From Adiantum capillus-veneris (lineage: Eukaryota; Streptophyta; Polypodiopsida; Polypodiales; Pteridaceae): a stretch of 64,000 nt of DNA. This document shows, piece by piece, positions 10,652-21,021 of the stretch. The notes beneath the pieces are model-generated. The model was not told where the DNA came from. It ran no database searches and saw only the letters and a list, made by a program, of their open reading frames with translations. The DNA is taken from NCBI GenBank assembly GCA_014529385.2, contig CM043968.1, positions 8,724,648-8,788,647 of the forward strand, read 5' to 3'. The number at the start of each line of letters is the position of its first letter. Within the stretch, counting starts at the first letter, position 1. Both the position numbers and the translations under genes were made by a program.

Positions 10652-11081
10652 TGTCAAAGTGGGCAGCGAAAAGAGACAAGAAAGAGACAAATGGTACACA
10701 TGAGACAGAGAGTGAGAGAGAGGAGACAACGCTGGTGGTGAAAGGCTAGTAAGCCTGCTAACTCTAGATGGCGAACTCTACATGATGAAAGACAAATGAA
10801 AGAGGGCACCGCCTCCTATATATAGGAGAATAGGGGGCACGTCGGGCAAACCACCTCAAAAATAAAGCCCAGACCTAATAAATGACCCTCCAATATAAAT
10901 GGGGGAATATGTGACCAAAATAGGTCTAAAATGGGCAATGTGCTAAACAAACCTAAGTGTGCTTGAGATCCCTGCGCAGCAGGTGTACGGGTGGCCAACC
11001 CACAACCAAGGGCCAGTGCACGTGAGTGGTGAGGAGCCTATAGACAGGGTGCAAAGCATCTGGAGATGAATAAATCTAACA
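10652..11081 (-). repeat. 5' LTR of element B, intact
   Basis: 430 bp; minus-strand ends TGTTAGATTTATTC and CACTTTGACA. Carries the TATA-like CCTATATATAGGAG near 10813-10826. Followed by the target duplication ATTAT at 11082-11086. Confidence 0.88.
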
Positions 11082-11086
11082 ATTAT

Positions 11087-11447
11087 GATAGCAGTGCACA
11101 TCATTAACATGTCACCTAGTGCTCCATTGGATTACAAGATTCTGTAGGAGATGTGGATAGGTGAAAATCCCAGTTATGGTAGATTGCATGTGTTTGGGTG
11201 TGACGTGTTTTCATATGTGCCTAAAGAGCTAAGGAAGAAGCTAGACCCCAAGTCACACAAGTGCATTTTCATTGGTTATGGTATATATAGGAAGATGGGT
11301 TATTGTCTATGGCACCTGGAATCTCGTAGAGTGATACATAGCTCACAAGTGATATTCAATGAGTCTAAGATGCACAGACAACCAATTAAGGAGGTTAAGT
11401 ATTGCAGAGTACAATTTGAGGACGTAGTCTCTAGTACAATTACATAG
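11087..11447 (+). pseudogene. copia A integrase C-terminal part (right half)
   Basis: Resumes the split integrase after the ATTAT duplication: VHIINMSPSAPLDYKI, then GRLHVFGCDVFSYVPKELR, KLDPKSHKCIFIGYG and SSQVIFNESKM, the usual copia linker between the integrase core and reverse transcriptase. One stop near 11148. No reverse transcriptase follows; the sequence becomes unrecognisable after 11447. Confidence 0.85.
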
Positions 11448-11799
11448 AATGCTCAATCTACTAGTGATGCACCATCCACTAGTACTGCTTTAGTTACAAG
11501 TGGTTGGCAACTATATACGAAAGGGGCTTATATCTAAGAAAATTTTGTGGCTAAAGATATGGATCTGCTACTTGTAGAGTTATAAATTTTTTGGAATGAG
11601 TTTACCTCTCTAGCTATTGATGTTTTTTCCCTTTCCCCTTGACGATTGGTAGCACACTCATTGGAATACTGGGTGTGCAAGCAGTTAGCATAGGTTGACT
11701 TGTGGTGGGAGTTCTTTGAGTTGATGGCCAAGATGGCATTGGTCGCCTTTGTTTTTGGAACCCATATTTGTGTAGTTTTTACATCAAGTAGGAATCACT
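11448..11799. other. no recognisable feature
   Basis: Non-coding sequence between the copia A remnant and a minus-strand leader fragment; nothing identifiable. Confidence 0.5.
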
Positions 11800-12247
11800 A
11801 GTACATAACCTATGACGAGGTCACGAAAAGGGTGCTCTAGCCACCTGTATCACCAAAAGGATCTCAAACTTGAGAATTCCCCAGCTCAATAAAACCTCAC
11901 CACGACCCTCTCACGAAGGATATGCAAATATCGCATAGTCAAGCCTCAAAAATGACTATCTTCCAAACCAAATCTCAGAAATGGCTGGGACTGCCAAATA
12001 AAACCAAGTATGGCTCCACAAAGACGTACAATGGCAGTATCCACAAGTAACGTACAATACCAAACAATGCGCTCAAAGAGGCGCCCAATGATGCATATAC
12101 ACTGCAGTGCAAGTGACTCCCACCTGCTAGTATATCACTCTACTCCAGCCATCTGTACTTGTGTGAATCACCTGTACCTGTAACTTGTAACCTGTAATCT
12201 GTAAACTGTGATATGTAATCACGAAGCTGAAGGTACTCGAAGAAGAT
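11800..12247 (-). mobile_element. leader fragment of LTR element J
   Basis: On the minus strand this follows the J primer site. Near 11825-11900 the minus strand reads GGTTTTATTGAGCTGGGGAA, then a GAGATCC and GTGATACAGG block, matching the leader of copia C at 4071-4125. No coding region follows before 11447, so the rest of J is lost. Confidence 0.5.
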
Positions 12248-12332
12248 CCTCAGTGGGGGCACCAAAAATATGTGGGCGGGACGGAAACACACACAGCGCC
12301 TCTATAATCACCCGACGCACACACTTGGAACA

Positions 12333-12334
<2 letters not shown>

Positions 12335-12422
<88 letters not shown>
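12335..12422. repeat. (AC)n microsatellite, about 88 bp
   Basis: Uninterrupted AC repeats; the threonine-histidine and cysteine-valine frames here are artefacts. Confidence 0.97.
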
Positions 12423-12424
<2 letters not shown>

Positions 12425-12515
12425 TGGGGCACCACTAGGCTTACCCAACCCACCTGGCCGAGACAGGAAATACACAGATGGAGTGAGAGGAAAGAGACTA
12501 CCCACTTGCTCACTC

Positions 12516-12516
<1 letters not shown>

Positions 12517-12570
<54 letters not shown>
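12517..12570. repeat. (AC)n microsatellite, about 54 bp
   Basis: Second AC array 95 bp after the first. Confidence 0.97.
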
Positions 12571-12571
<1 letters not shown>

Positions 12572-12607
12572 ACTAAATCAGCTCAAAGGAGGAAAATTTC
12601 TGATACA

Positions 12608-13530
12608 TTAGATTCAATTGAGCTTGGCCTAACACCAATGGGGCAAGAGCTCACGCAATATGAATGAAATAAGCTAGATACATCATAAATTAGAGATTTT
12701 GCTCACAGGAGAAAGTTGCACAGCAAAAACAGCAGGAAAACAGTGAGGAATTTGGCAAAATGGAAAGTGCCATTGCGTCCGGAATGGCCAAAAATCCCAC
12801 CCTACAATGTTCAAGTGCTCAAATCCGAGCTCGGATGAGCGATTTATGGCCAAAACAGGCTCCAAAATCAGCAAAAACTGATGTAGGAGCTTTTCCTCCT
12901 CCTCTCTCCACGTTTTTTCTGGTCTTCTCTCAGGTTTTTTAGTGTCCACACTTTTCTTTATCACTTAGGCACATTTTGGCCTTTTGTTTGGCCTCAAACG
13001 GATCCCAAACAGGCCAAAAGAAATGGCCACGCGGTGCATTTCTGTCACCCTTCTGCATCCGTCTGCACCCATGACACTTAACTTTTCTCAATTATGCATC
13101 CATTTGTCTACGCGTTGGACCCATAATCACGTGAAGTGGCCTCCAACTATAGTCCTCATGATGACCTTTCTGCATAATTCATCACTAAAATATAGCCCCG
13201 CTGTGTCCTCACTTACCCACGTGCAAGATTTGTCCCATTTGACCTCCTGACGCCACTAGATGCCATCTTACGCACATGCTTACCTCATGGTGTGGGCCCG
13301 CTGATAGCTTACTCGAGACGTTTTACGCCCACCAACTTCTCATTATTATAGAAAACCACATTGATACTCATAATAATGAAAAACGATGTACTATGTACAC
13401 ACTGTCCTACCTGTACACATGTGGGTCCCACGTAACCACCTGGCTCTGGAGAATGGGCAATTCTTTATTCGATGCACCATGCATGTGTATGTACATATGC
13501 GCAATCACTTCTTCCAAAAAACTCCTAACA
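12608..13530 (-). repeat. H'-type LTR inserted in chromovirus G0
   Basis: On the minus strand it starts TGTTAGGAGTTTTTTGGAAG at 13530, exactly where the G0 protease frame is interrupted. The first 440 bp match the 3' LTR of gypsy element H at 33628-34072; beyond that it continues into sequence the H copy has lost. About 920 bp. No internal region of the inserted element survives on the left, where J-like sequence begins. Confidence 0.7.
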
Positions 13531-15296
13531 GCGGCTATCCTATGAAACCATGGGGTGTCTAAAATGACATCTTGAGATAAAAGAGGAGCAACATAAAATT
13601 CCTCTGGCTCTACATAACTTTGCACATGAACTTGGAGCTTGCCAATCAGTGGTGTGACCAGCACTTCTTGTCCCATGAATGCACCCTGTTCTTCTAGAGG
13701 AGGTCCCATCTTGCTTGCCTTAATTCCCAACTTCTCTGCTAGCTCCCTTGAAATTATGTTGTGTGTTGAACCTTGATCCATTAAAATCAAAGCGTTTTGA
13801 TCACGGATCTTACCCCACAGATAACACAATTGACTAGCATCAGGAAAATCTTCATGAGAAGTAGCTATGACATTGATTATCTTGGGAGGCTCCCATCATG
13901 TGTTGCATTATCGACATTCACGATAGGAGTGACCCGTCGTTCCACATCAAAAGTAGTGATTCTCTCTTTGGTAACACGCCATCTCTTCAGGTGAGAGACG
14001 GTTGCTTCCTTGATAGGTCTTCTGGGTAGCTTGCTTCTTCGCACTTGGCTTTGCATTAGAGCTACCATTACCCTTGTATCCCTTTGAAGGAGACTTTGAC
14101 TTGAAGATCTTGTGAGCCACTCTTGTATAGTGGATCACTACAACAATAGTCTTGGGCCAGAGTGCCTGCACATAAGTGCGCATGTCCTCGGGTAAACTGG
14201 GACAGAACTGTTGCATCTTCTTAGTGAAATTGATATTTCTATAGACTATAGCTTTGAAAAATGTGTCCCAAAATTTCTCTATGTAGCTCTAGAGGGACTC
14301 ACCTTCATGAAATTTGAGGCTAAGACAGGCAGTGAGTACATGATCCTCTGCATCATCATTAAGAAATCGTTTCATGATGGTAGTTCTACATGCCTTCCAA
14401 GTCTTTGGAGCTTCTCTTTGGGCATAGAGTGTTGACCACCAATGTCGAGCCAACTTTGTGAGATGCATCGTGACATTACGAAGCTTAGAAGCTTCGGTAA
14501 ATTCTTCACCTCCAAAAGCCGCATCAAATTGTTGTATAAAAGTGAGAACTTTGTCTACGTTCCCATATGTTCCATCATAGGTTTGGAATGTGATGCTCTT
14601 CCCACCTTCTTTAAACTTACGAAGCTTCTTCAATCTATTCCAGGCATGTTGTTTTTATCGTGGATGCCTGTCTTTGCGAGATGATGTAGCTTCACTTGAA
14701 GAGAGTTTATCATCCGTCGATGTTGAAGAAGGACTAGAAGGAGGAGAAGGTGATTTTCTCCCCTTCTTATGGAATCGTCCATGTGAGCTACGACCACTTT
14801 TGGAAGACCAAGAATCATCACTAGAATCTTTTCTTCACCTCCTGGTACATCTCTCTTTGATGCGATCCTTCCTCCTACCTTGAGAAGGAGGTGCTTCATC
14901 CTCCTTTGGTATTTCTCCCTCCTCAAGAGCCTTGCCTTTACGGCTATTATGACCTTGTGGATGCTCCTTGGTAGCACCGTTGTCTAGCATAGGTCCATGC
15001 TCCATCATAATTTCTTCCATAGCTTTCGTATGTACAAGTTCCACACTGGAAGGAAGCCTTCGCGTGCTTGTCAACATTAAGTCCTTCATCATCAATAGGT
15101 TGTTGACAGAAGACTTAAGATGAGGATTAGCTTGAGCTTCTTGTAACTTGGCGAACAACAGCCTCAGTGCTTGCATGCTTTGTGCACTTTCCTCACCATC
15201 ATGAAAATTGAAATTTTGTGAAGATAAACATGGCTCTTCCATATTGCTTATCCCACCTACACACTTGTGGCCTTGCCGCTGTGTGGTCTTCTTCAA
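13531..15296 (-). pseudogene. chromovirus G0 gag and protease
   Basis: Read leftwards: 15296-14835 N-terminal gag; a serine- and lysine-rich segment (about 14840-14640); then the gag core 14633-14289 with KKLRKFKEGGKSITF, YDGTYGNVDKVLTFIQQFDA and RHWWSTLYAQ, matching G1 gag; 14216-13947 gag tail; a broken CCHC knuckle near 13920-13950 (first Cys and next codon lost, CGTTGHSYREC kept); and protease 13829-13531 with LILMDQGSTHN, a D-Q-G active site instead of D-S-G. Interrupted after WFHRIAA by the H' LTR at 13530. Frameshifts separate most blocks. Reverse transcriptase and integrase of this copy are not found. Confidence 0.85.
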
Positions 15297-15315
15297 AAAG
15301 AAGAGAGAACCTTAT

Positions 15316-15327
15316 GCTCTAATACCA
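15316..15327 (-). promoter_or_regulatory. primer binding site of chromovirus G0
   Basis: TGGTATTAGAGC on the minus strand, one base after the LTR end TTTCA; initiator tRNA-Met type with one substitution. Confidence 0.8.
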
Positions 15328-15328
15328 A

Positions 15329-15430
15329 TGAAACTAAATTGGGAATAAACTCGGTAATTATGCGGAATTCAATTGCCTCTTTAGCAACATAAATAATAGA
15401 GGGAGAGAGGAAGCATAAACACAAACACCG
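15329..15430 (-). repeat. 5' LTR of G0, piece interrupted by element D
   Basis: Next to the G0 primer site. Ends at CACCG (15426-15430), which is repeated at 24295-24299 beyond element D, so the LTR resumes at 24300. Confidence 0.75.
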
Positions 15431-16006
15431 TGTTAACCCACAATGGACGTTTGCCTTATTCTCACGTTATTTGAGTCATGGGCCGGGCTTGTCGGTCCCA
15501 TTAGACACTTTGAGGATCATGGACTATATTTGTGAGGTTTTCTCAATTGTACCATTTTTAGGGTTAGGGTTAGGGATGGCTGCCCAAGTGTGAATGTCCA
15601 TATGTGAAAGTGGCCAACTCCTACATAAGTCATTGTAATCCTAAAACCTCATTCTCTCAAGTGCTAATACAAAGTGCTCTTGCTCCTCCACTCCTTCTCT
15701 ACTTGTGTTATTGCATTCTTGTGTGCGTTAGTGTGTGTGTGTGTGAGAGAGAGAGAGAGTGTGTGTATGTGATTGAGCTTGGCGTTGGCACGAGCGACGA
15801 CGACGAGGTGGTTGAGCGATGACAACTAGCTTCTTCCTCTTTGTGGACATGGGGATCCTTCACGACGATAGCGTAGAGCGGTGAGTGACACACCCTTGTT
15901 CTCTTTGAGCTTGCTAGGTTTGCTTGGTTGTACGTTTGGAGCCTTCGTGGCTCACATACGATGTATGCGGAAAGTTCCTTGCATTGACACGTCTGGCAAG
16001 CGTACA
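15431..16006 (+). repeat. 5' LTR of element D
   Basis: 576 bp, TGTTAACCC to AAGCGTACA. Contains telomere-like TTTTAGGGTTAGGGTTAGGG (15555-15574), a short GT/GA microsatellite (15729-15762) and the equivalent of the TATATAAG promoter motif of the 3' LTR (here ACATAAG). Confidence 0.95.
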
Positions 16007-16010
16007 TTTT

Positions 16011-16028
16011 TTGCGCCGCTGTCGAGGA
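16011..16028 (+). promoter_or_regulatory. primer binding site of element D (tRNA-Asp type)
   Basis: TTGCGCCGCTGTCGAGGA, close to the Tat/Athila-type site TGGCGCCG-x-TGCC-x-GGGA; copy E keeps a better version (TGGCGCCGCTGCCGAGGA). Confidence 0.8.
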
Positions 16029-17193
16029 TTTGCCCTGCACCAAGCTCGAGAGAACTCTCTCGCAGCTGCGTGAAGTCCTTTTTTCATTTCTATATGGGTG
16101 AAGAATGGCTGTGTGTGGGTGTTGACGATGTGGGAGAAGCATGAAGGTGCGTTTTGTTGTTTATGTGTATGTTTTTTTGTTAATCCGCTTGTGTTCTCAT
16201 TGTTTTGCCAGCGTTTTTATTATTTTCACTAATCTCTATGTTAATCCGCTTGTGTTTTTTGTTAATCCATATGTTAACTTCTGTGTTTTTCTTAAATTTT
16301 GTGTGTTTTTCAATTTTTGTGTTAAACTCTTAAACCTGCGTTTTTACTGTTAAACTTGCATTTTTGTTAACCTATGAGGATTAGGGTTAGTGTTAGTGAT
16401 TAGGGTTAGCATGCAGGGTTAGGTTTTGGTTGATCCTTGTACGTGATCGCGGCCTGAGAAAGCCTGTTGTACACGCGTGGCTCTAGGTAGTGGGCGGCTG
16501 ACCCAAGGCCCCAAAAAGACAAGTAAACTCGCGGCTAGCTAGGCAAAAAAAAAAAAAAAAAAGAGTTAAAAAAAAACGCATATTTTTTGTCTCTGAATCG
16601 GTCCAAATTTGGTAGGAGTGTTTACCAACCCTAGAAACCTTATGGAAACAAACCGTATTGCGTTTTGACATTTCGGGTGTCAAATACATCAATTTTGGGG
16701 CCAAAAAGCAAAAAGCGACCCAAAAAAACACGTCCTCCAAATTTGATCAAATTTAATAGGCGTGTAGTAATTCACGAGTGTGTTTTGACGCACTAAGTCC
16801 CAAGTCAATCGGACTAACGGACTAAAATCTATATGCATCTGAGATTGGGCAAATCGTTGCCATCTAGCTCTCGGGTGCTTTCTAAGGCTTCCACTCGTAG
16901 AAGTAGGGCAGTTGTCAAAGCACCGTTGGAGCCTATTTTGGTTAGTCTAATAAGCTCTTTGGATAGGTGATGACCCTATTTTAAAGACTAAGTCTTTTTA
17001 CGCATTTACGACCAAAAAATACAAAGAAGAAAACCAAGTGAAAAAAAAACAACTCAAAAGGCCAATATAGAGGCCTCCAAAGGTACTCGCCAACACTGGG
17101 ACGGTACCCCACTCACATGTATTTACGCTCTAGCCGAGTGCTAGAGCTTGACCACATAGAGGGTCTTCAAATTACCCGCCTACGTTAGGTTCT
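16029..17193 (+). other. leader of element D
   Basis: About 1.2 kb without coding. Contains scattered GTTAGGG/GATTAGGG heptads near 16375-16430 and an A-run at 16543-16561. Confidence 0.7.
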
Positions 17194-19131
17194 GTGCCTT
17201 CGGCCGCCGGGACCCAAGGTAGCGTCATTCAAGACCCACGCCTAGCGGCAAGCGACTCTTCATCTGATTATGACGGGATGCAGGGATACCCCACACAAAA
17301 CCCTGATAATCCTAATCAAGAAACACCTGCTTTGGCTCCACAGCCTAGTGGTAGTGTGTTTAGCCATCTGATAGAGACCTTTAGTCGAGCTACTCGCTCT
17401 GACCTTCCGCCCAATGAAGCGAATGAAGGGATGGGGAAGGTGAATTCACCATTCACGTCTTGTGTAGACCCGACACATCCTAGGAGTGTCCAAGTGGATA
17501 TCTTACCCACTTCCTTTAATGAGGGACCTATTGAGCTACCACCATCCGAAGGGGATCCTACGATAGTAACCACTAGAAACGTGACCACATGGAGTGACAT
17601 TGCATCCACATCAAGAGGAACCCCTAGTACACCTAATCTGGAGGGGTCATTTCTCAATGAAAATTGGGAATATGACCTTGGCACCGAGACCTTGACGGAC
17701 CTATACACAGGCTATGCCTATCACGTAGGTTGGTTAGAAGTGGTACGTACTACATCTAGTACCACTAGTCTAGAGGAACAACGTCACGTGATTTGCAATG
17801 TCATCCATGGGCTTATACAATCTGAGAGACAAAATAGAGGGATGAACATACCTTCAATAGGTCTTATGCAATTCCTAGACACAGGTAAGAGCAAACAACC
17901 AACCCTGTCTCACAGATGGAGACTCCCTCAATGAGTCCCATAGATGAATGCATTTAGTTTGACCTTGAGTGGAAAAGCTGGAGACTGGTATAGGACTTTA
18001 AGACCCGAAGAGCGCACTCATTACCCTACTCTCCGAAGATTATTCTTGAAAGAATACATACGAGAGGGTGTGCTTTGGAGCATAGTATCTTAGCTCCAAA
18101 AAGCAGAACGTGAGGAAGGAGAGCCAGTGAGAGACTTTATCAGCCGTCCAAAGCATTTAAACTCTCGTTGTACCCCAAATGAGCGGTTCAACAATAATCA
18201 ACTTCTCGATAGGTTTATCCAAGGGTTGCAACATGAAGAGATCTATAATGGCCTAGTCATTCGAGGCATTACCACGTGGGAAGCCATAACTGCAAATGCA
18301 ATCCAGTTAGAAGACAACTTAATGATTGCAGGAAAGAAGGTGTCTTTAGAGACACTATCTCCCAATTCACAAGTGTCCGGACATGAGCCCATGACTATCA
18401 AGCCAATCGTTAAAGAGTAAAAGATAGCAGACATGACCTTGGAGCATCTCACTAAAGCTATCATGGCTATCCAAGAGGGTATGAAGGATAACTGTCCTCC
18501 CCCCAACAGTCATATGTATCCAAAAAGGGAGCAACAATGGTGCTCAGTTTGCTTGGGCCCACATAATACAAGTGAATGTCCAACCTTTAGGGCTAAGTTC
18601 AATAGGGTTTGCAATACTTGTGGCAAGTATGGGCATCAATCTAAGGATTGCTTGGTGCTTAAATGTATGCTAGCCAATAGATCACCTGCACCTCAAGTAC
18701 CTGCAATAATGCCAGTCCCACCAGTGGAGCAATCATCTCAATTAGTAGCGCGGACCCAGAATGCTATTCAGCTTGTGCCATTACCACCTCCAGTGCTAAG
18801 ACCATAGCCTCCACACCTAAGAGTTACCCCAATGAATTAGTTAGGTTGTGAGTCATCTAGCACATATGACTATAATGAAGAAGTAGACCACATTACTCCA
18901 TATGGACTTGATACATTTGAGATGGGCCCCCCGTATTACATGGAAGATCCTTATGGACAAGTCAAGCCTGCTGCCTACCAAGTGTTTGCTTTTGCTCTAA
19001 GGGGCCAAAATATCAATAGCTTTGTTAGGAGACCACCTCTTCAATGCTACAATTGTGGTGGACCACATCCTGTAGCCAAGTGCCCAAATAGATTACAAAG
19101 GCGAACGCTACCCCGACACAAGCAAACCTGA
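17194..19131 (+). pseudogene. gag: element D gag with several zinc knuckles
   Basis: One reading phase throughout, broken by stops near 17932, 18091, 18418 and 18805. N-terminal 246 residues are acidic and Ser/Thr/Pro-rich and recur in inverted copy E. The gag core follows: FSLTLSGKAGDWYRTLRPEE near 17950, EPVRDFISR near 18124 and LLDRFIQGLQHEEIYN near 18205. Then nucleocapsid knuckles: WCSVCLGPHNTSECP (near 18538), VCNTCGKYGHQSKDC (18609) and CYNCGGPHPVAKCP (19046). The first and third have three residues, not four, before His. A fourth, CNRCGIDH, lies at about 19160 with its last Cys preceded by a stop. Confidence 0.85.
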
Positions 19132-19232
19132 AGAGCACATCTGCAATGCCGATATTCACATGCAATCGATGTGGTATAGATCATTTACTTGCGTAGTGTC
19201 CACATAATCCAAATGCACCTAAGATAACACAA

Positions 19233-20171
19233 GTGAATTTAGTTGAGGTTACCAGTGGGATACGAGAAACACCACCTACTGTATCCGCGAATATAGTCAC
19301 ACGATCAATGCTACAAAATCCCAACTATATTCTAGAAGAGAGAGACACGTCATCAATTCGCCAAGCAAGGAGAAAGAAGACACGAAGAAAGAGGTCGTTA
19401 AACGCTTCAAGCTCAAAACCTAGCTCAAAGACTAACATCGGGACCGGAGATGATCCTGTGTATATGAATGACCCCTAGGATGACTCAGATTCGACAGAAA
19501 CAATGGCGACCAAAATCGTTACCATAAGGGAAACAACCAATGAAGAGCACCATGGGGGAAACTCCAGTGGAAATATGGTTAAGGAAAGCGATAGGGAATC
19601 GCAAAACATATGAAAGGAATTTCTAGAGCGAACACATACTGTAATGAAACCCCACGATAAGCCACAAGGGCCAAAAATTGAAAAACACAAAAAGAAGATT
19701 GGCACGTATCCTAATCCAACAGAGGAAATTGAACGAGTCCAACATTTAAGGGGTTTGGTGGAAGGGACCCAACAAAAGTTAGAGCCGAAACCCAAGCATA
19801 TCAAGCTTTCGGACACAATGTTTCCCACACAAGTTCAAGCTCACAAGAACCACAAACCATTACCGATACCTAGTCTCATTCAAGAAGAGAGTGAGGGTAG
19901 GACATCGAAGAGTGAGCATACACCTTTCTTATTAGAAAGAATGTTTAGTGAGGGAATGCCTGACCCTATTGAGGAGGTGGAGATTCCGTCTTCACCATTC
20001 TCTTGTCACGAACCTACGTCTCAAAAGATGCCATTGAATGTTGCCAAGCTGATGGCTTTCATGTCCTCAGAAATCCAAACCACTATCATGTCCAAATTAT
20101 ACGGAGATCCTGAGCTACTCCTAGCATTTGAAGCATTCCTTAATGGAGAGATGCAGGCTGGATTGCCGTAG
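19233..20171 (+). pseudogene. element D gag-protease linker
   Basis: Open in the frame two phases from gag, with stops near 19476 and 19610. Composition is basic at first (RQARRKKTRRKR near 19360) then Glu/Lys-rich, with no motif. Ends with a Leu-rich helix (FMSSEIQTTIMSKLYGDPEL near 20060-20115) just before the first protease. Function unknown; position matches the spacer between nucleocapsid and protease in Tat-like gag-pro proteins. Confidence 0.55.
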
Positions 20172-21021
20172 TTGGTACATATGAATAGACCTGACTTGGT
20201 AGTAAATGATGAGGAACATCTAGCGCCACAACCCGACCTAGAGGGACATGAGTCTGTAGTTGAAGTACCTGTCAATGAGTTGGGCCAATACTTTGAAGGT
20301 GATGAGTCTAATGCAACTCTACCCATCACTACCAAGGGATTAACTGTAAAGGTAATCCTTGATGGTGGGGCAGGAGTTAGAATTGTTACTAAAAACTATT
20401 GGGAACCAATGGGGAGACCTCACGTTCGAGTCAAATATTGTTGTAAAAATGGCAAATGGAACTATTGCTAAACCTATTGGGATGCTAAAAGACCTTAAGA
20501 TCAAGGTTCTTAGACATAGAGTATGGCATACTTTCATTGTCATGGATTTTTCTAAGTGCCCTATGTCATACGAGATGATCCTAGGACGAACTTTCATGAG
20601 AGAGGCAAAGATGGTGCATGATTGGTCTAAAAATCATGTCTATCTACAATTCCAAGACTCTGTCATTAGAGTGGACCTTGTTACTGGAAAAGTACATCCT
20701 CTAGGAGGAAGAGCCATCATCGATAATCGCTCTGATACCACAGTTCACTCAGCCCCACTACAGTATTGTTATACTTGTAGGGAGGAAACAGACACTGGGG
20801 GGGACTCTCCATATATGGATGTGTTACTAGGCATGACCGAGTCGGACAACGTAGATTGGGTGCACCTCGCTGCAACTATAGATACTTGGGGAAATCGAGG
20901 CACGACTTGGGTGACACCCAAGGGAGACGAGGTACCACACCTTGCACCCTTAAACATGGTAAGTGCCATGCATATATCTGATTTGTTAGAATCTGATCCG
21001 CATCTACGATATCCGATTTAG
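20172..21021 (+). pseudogene. element D retropepsin-like domain 1
   Basis: Aspartic protease fold of LTR elements, which matures Gag and Pol. VKVILDGGAGVRIVTK at about 20346-20393 holds the catalytic D-G-G (usual form D-T-G or D-S-G); after a frameshift near 20435 the domain continues with VVKMANGTIAKPIGML (flap region) and ends with MILGRTFMREAKM (20575-20610), the hydrophobic-Gly helix signature of retropepsins. A stretch of about 130 residues of unknown role follows to the stop at 21019-21021. Confidence 0.75.

Larger units (their letters stand above)
12248..12607 (-). repeat. probable 5' LTR of element J with primer site
   Basis: Proposed LTR 12271-12607 (minus-strand TGTATCAG to CCCACA), followed by TGGTGCCCCCACTGAGGA (12248-12264, minus), which resembles the tRNA-Asp-type site seen at 41663. 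The LTR contains two AC arrays. It appears inserted in, or abutting, the H' LTR. No second LTR is found, so the ends are an inference. Confidence 0.4.

Noticed and set aside
12208-12611. Thr-His and Cys-Val frames
   Set aside because: Products of AC microsatellites.
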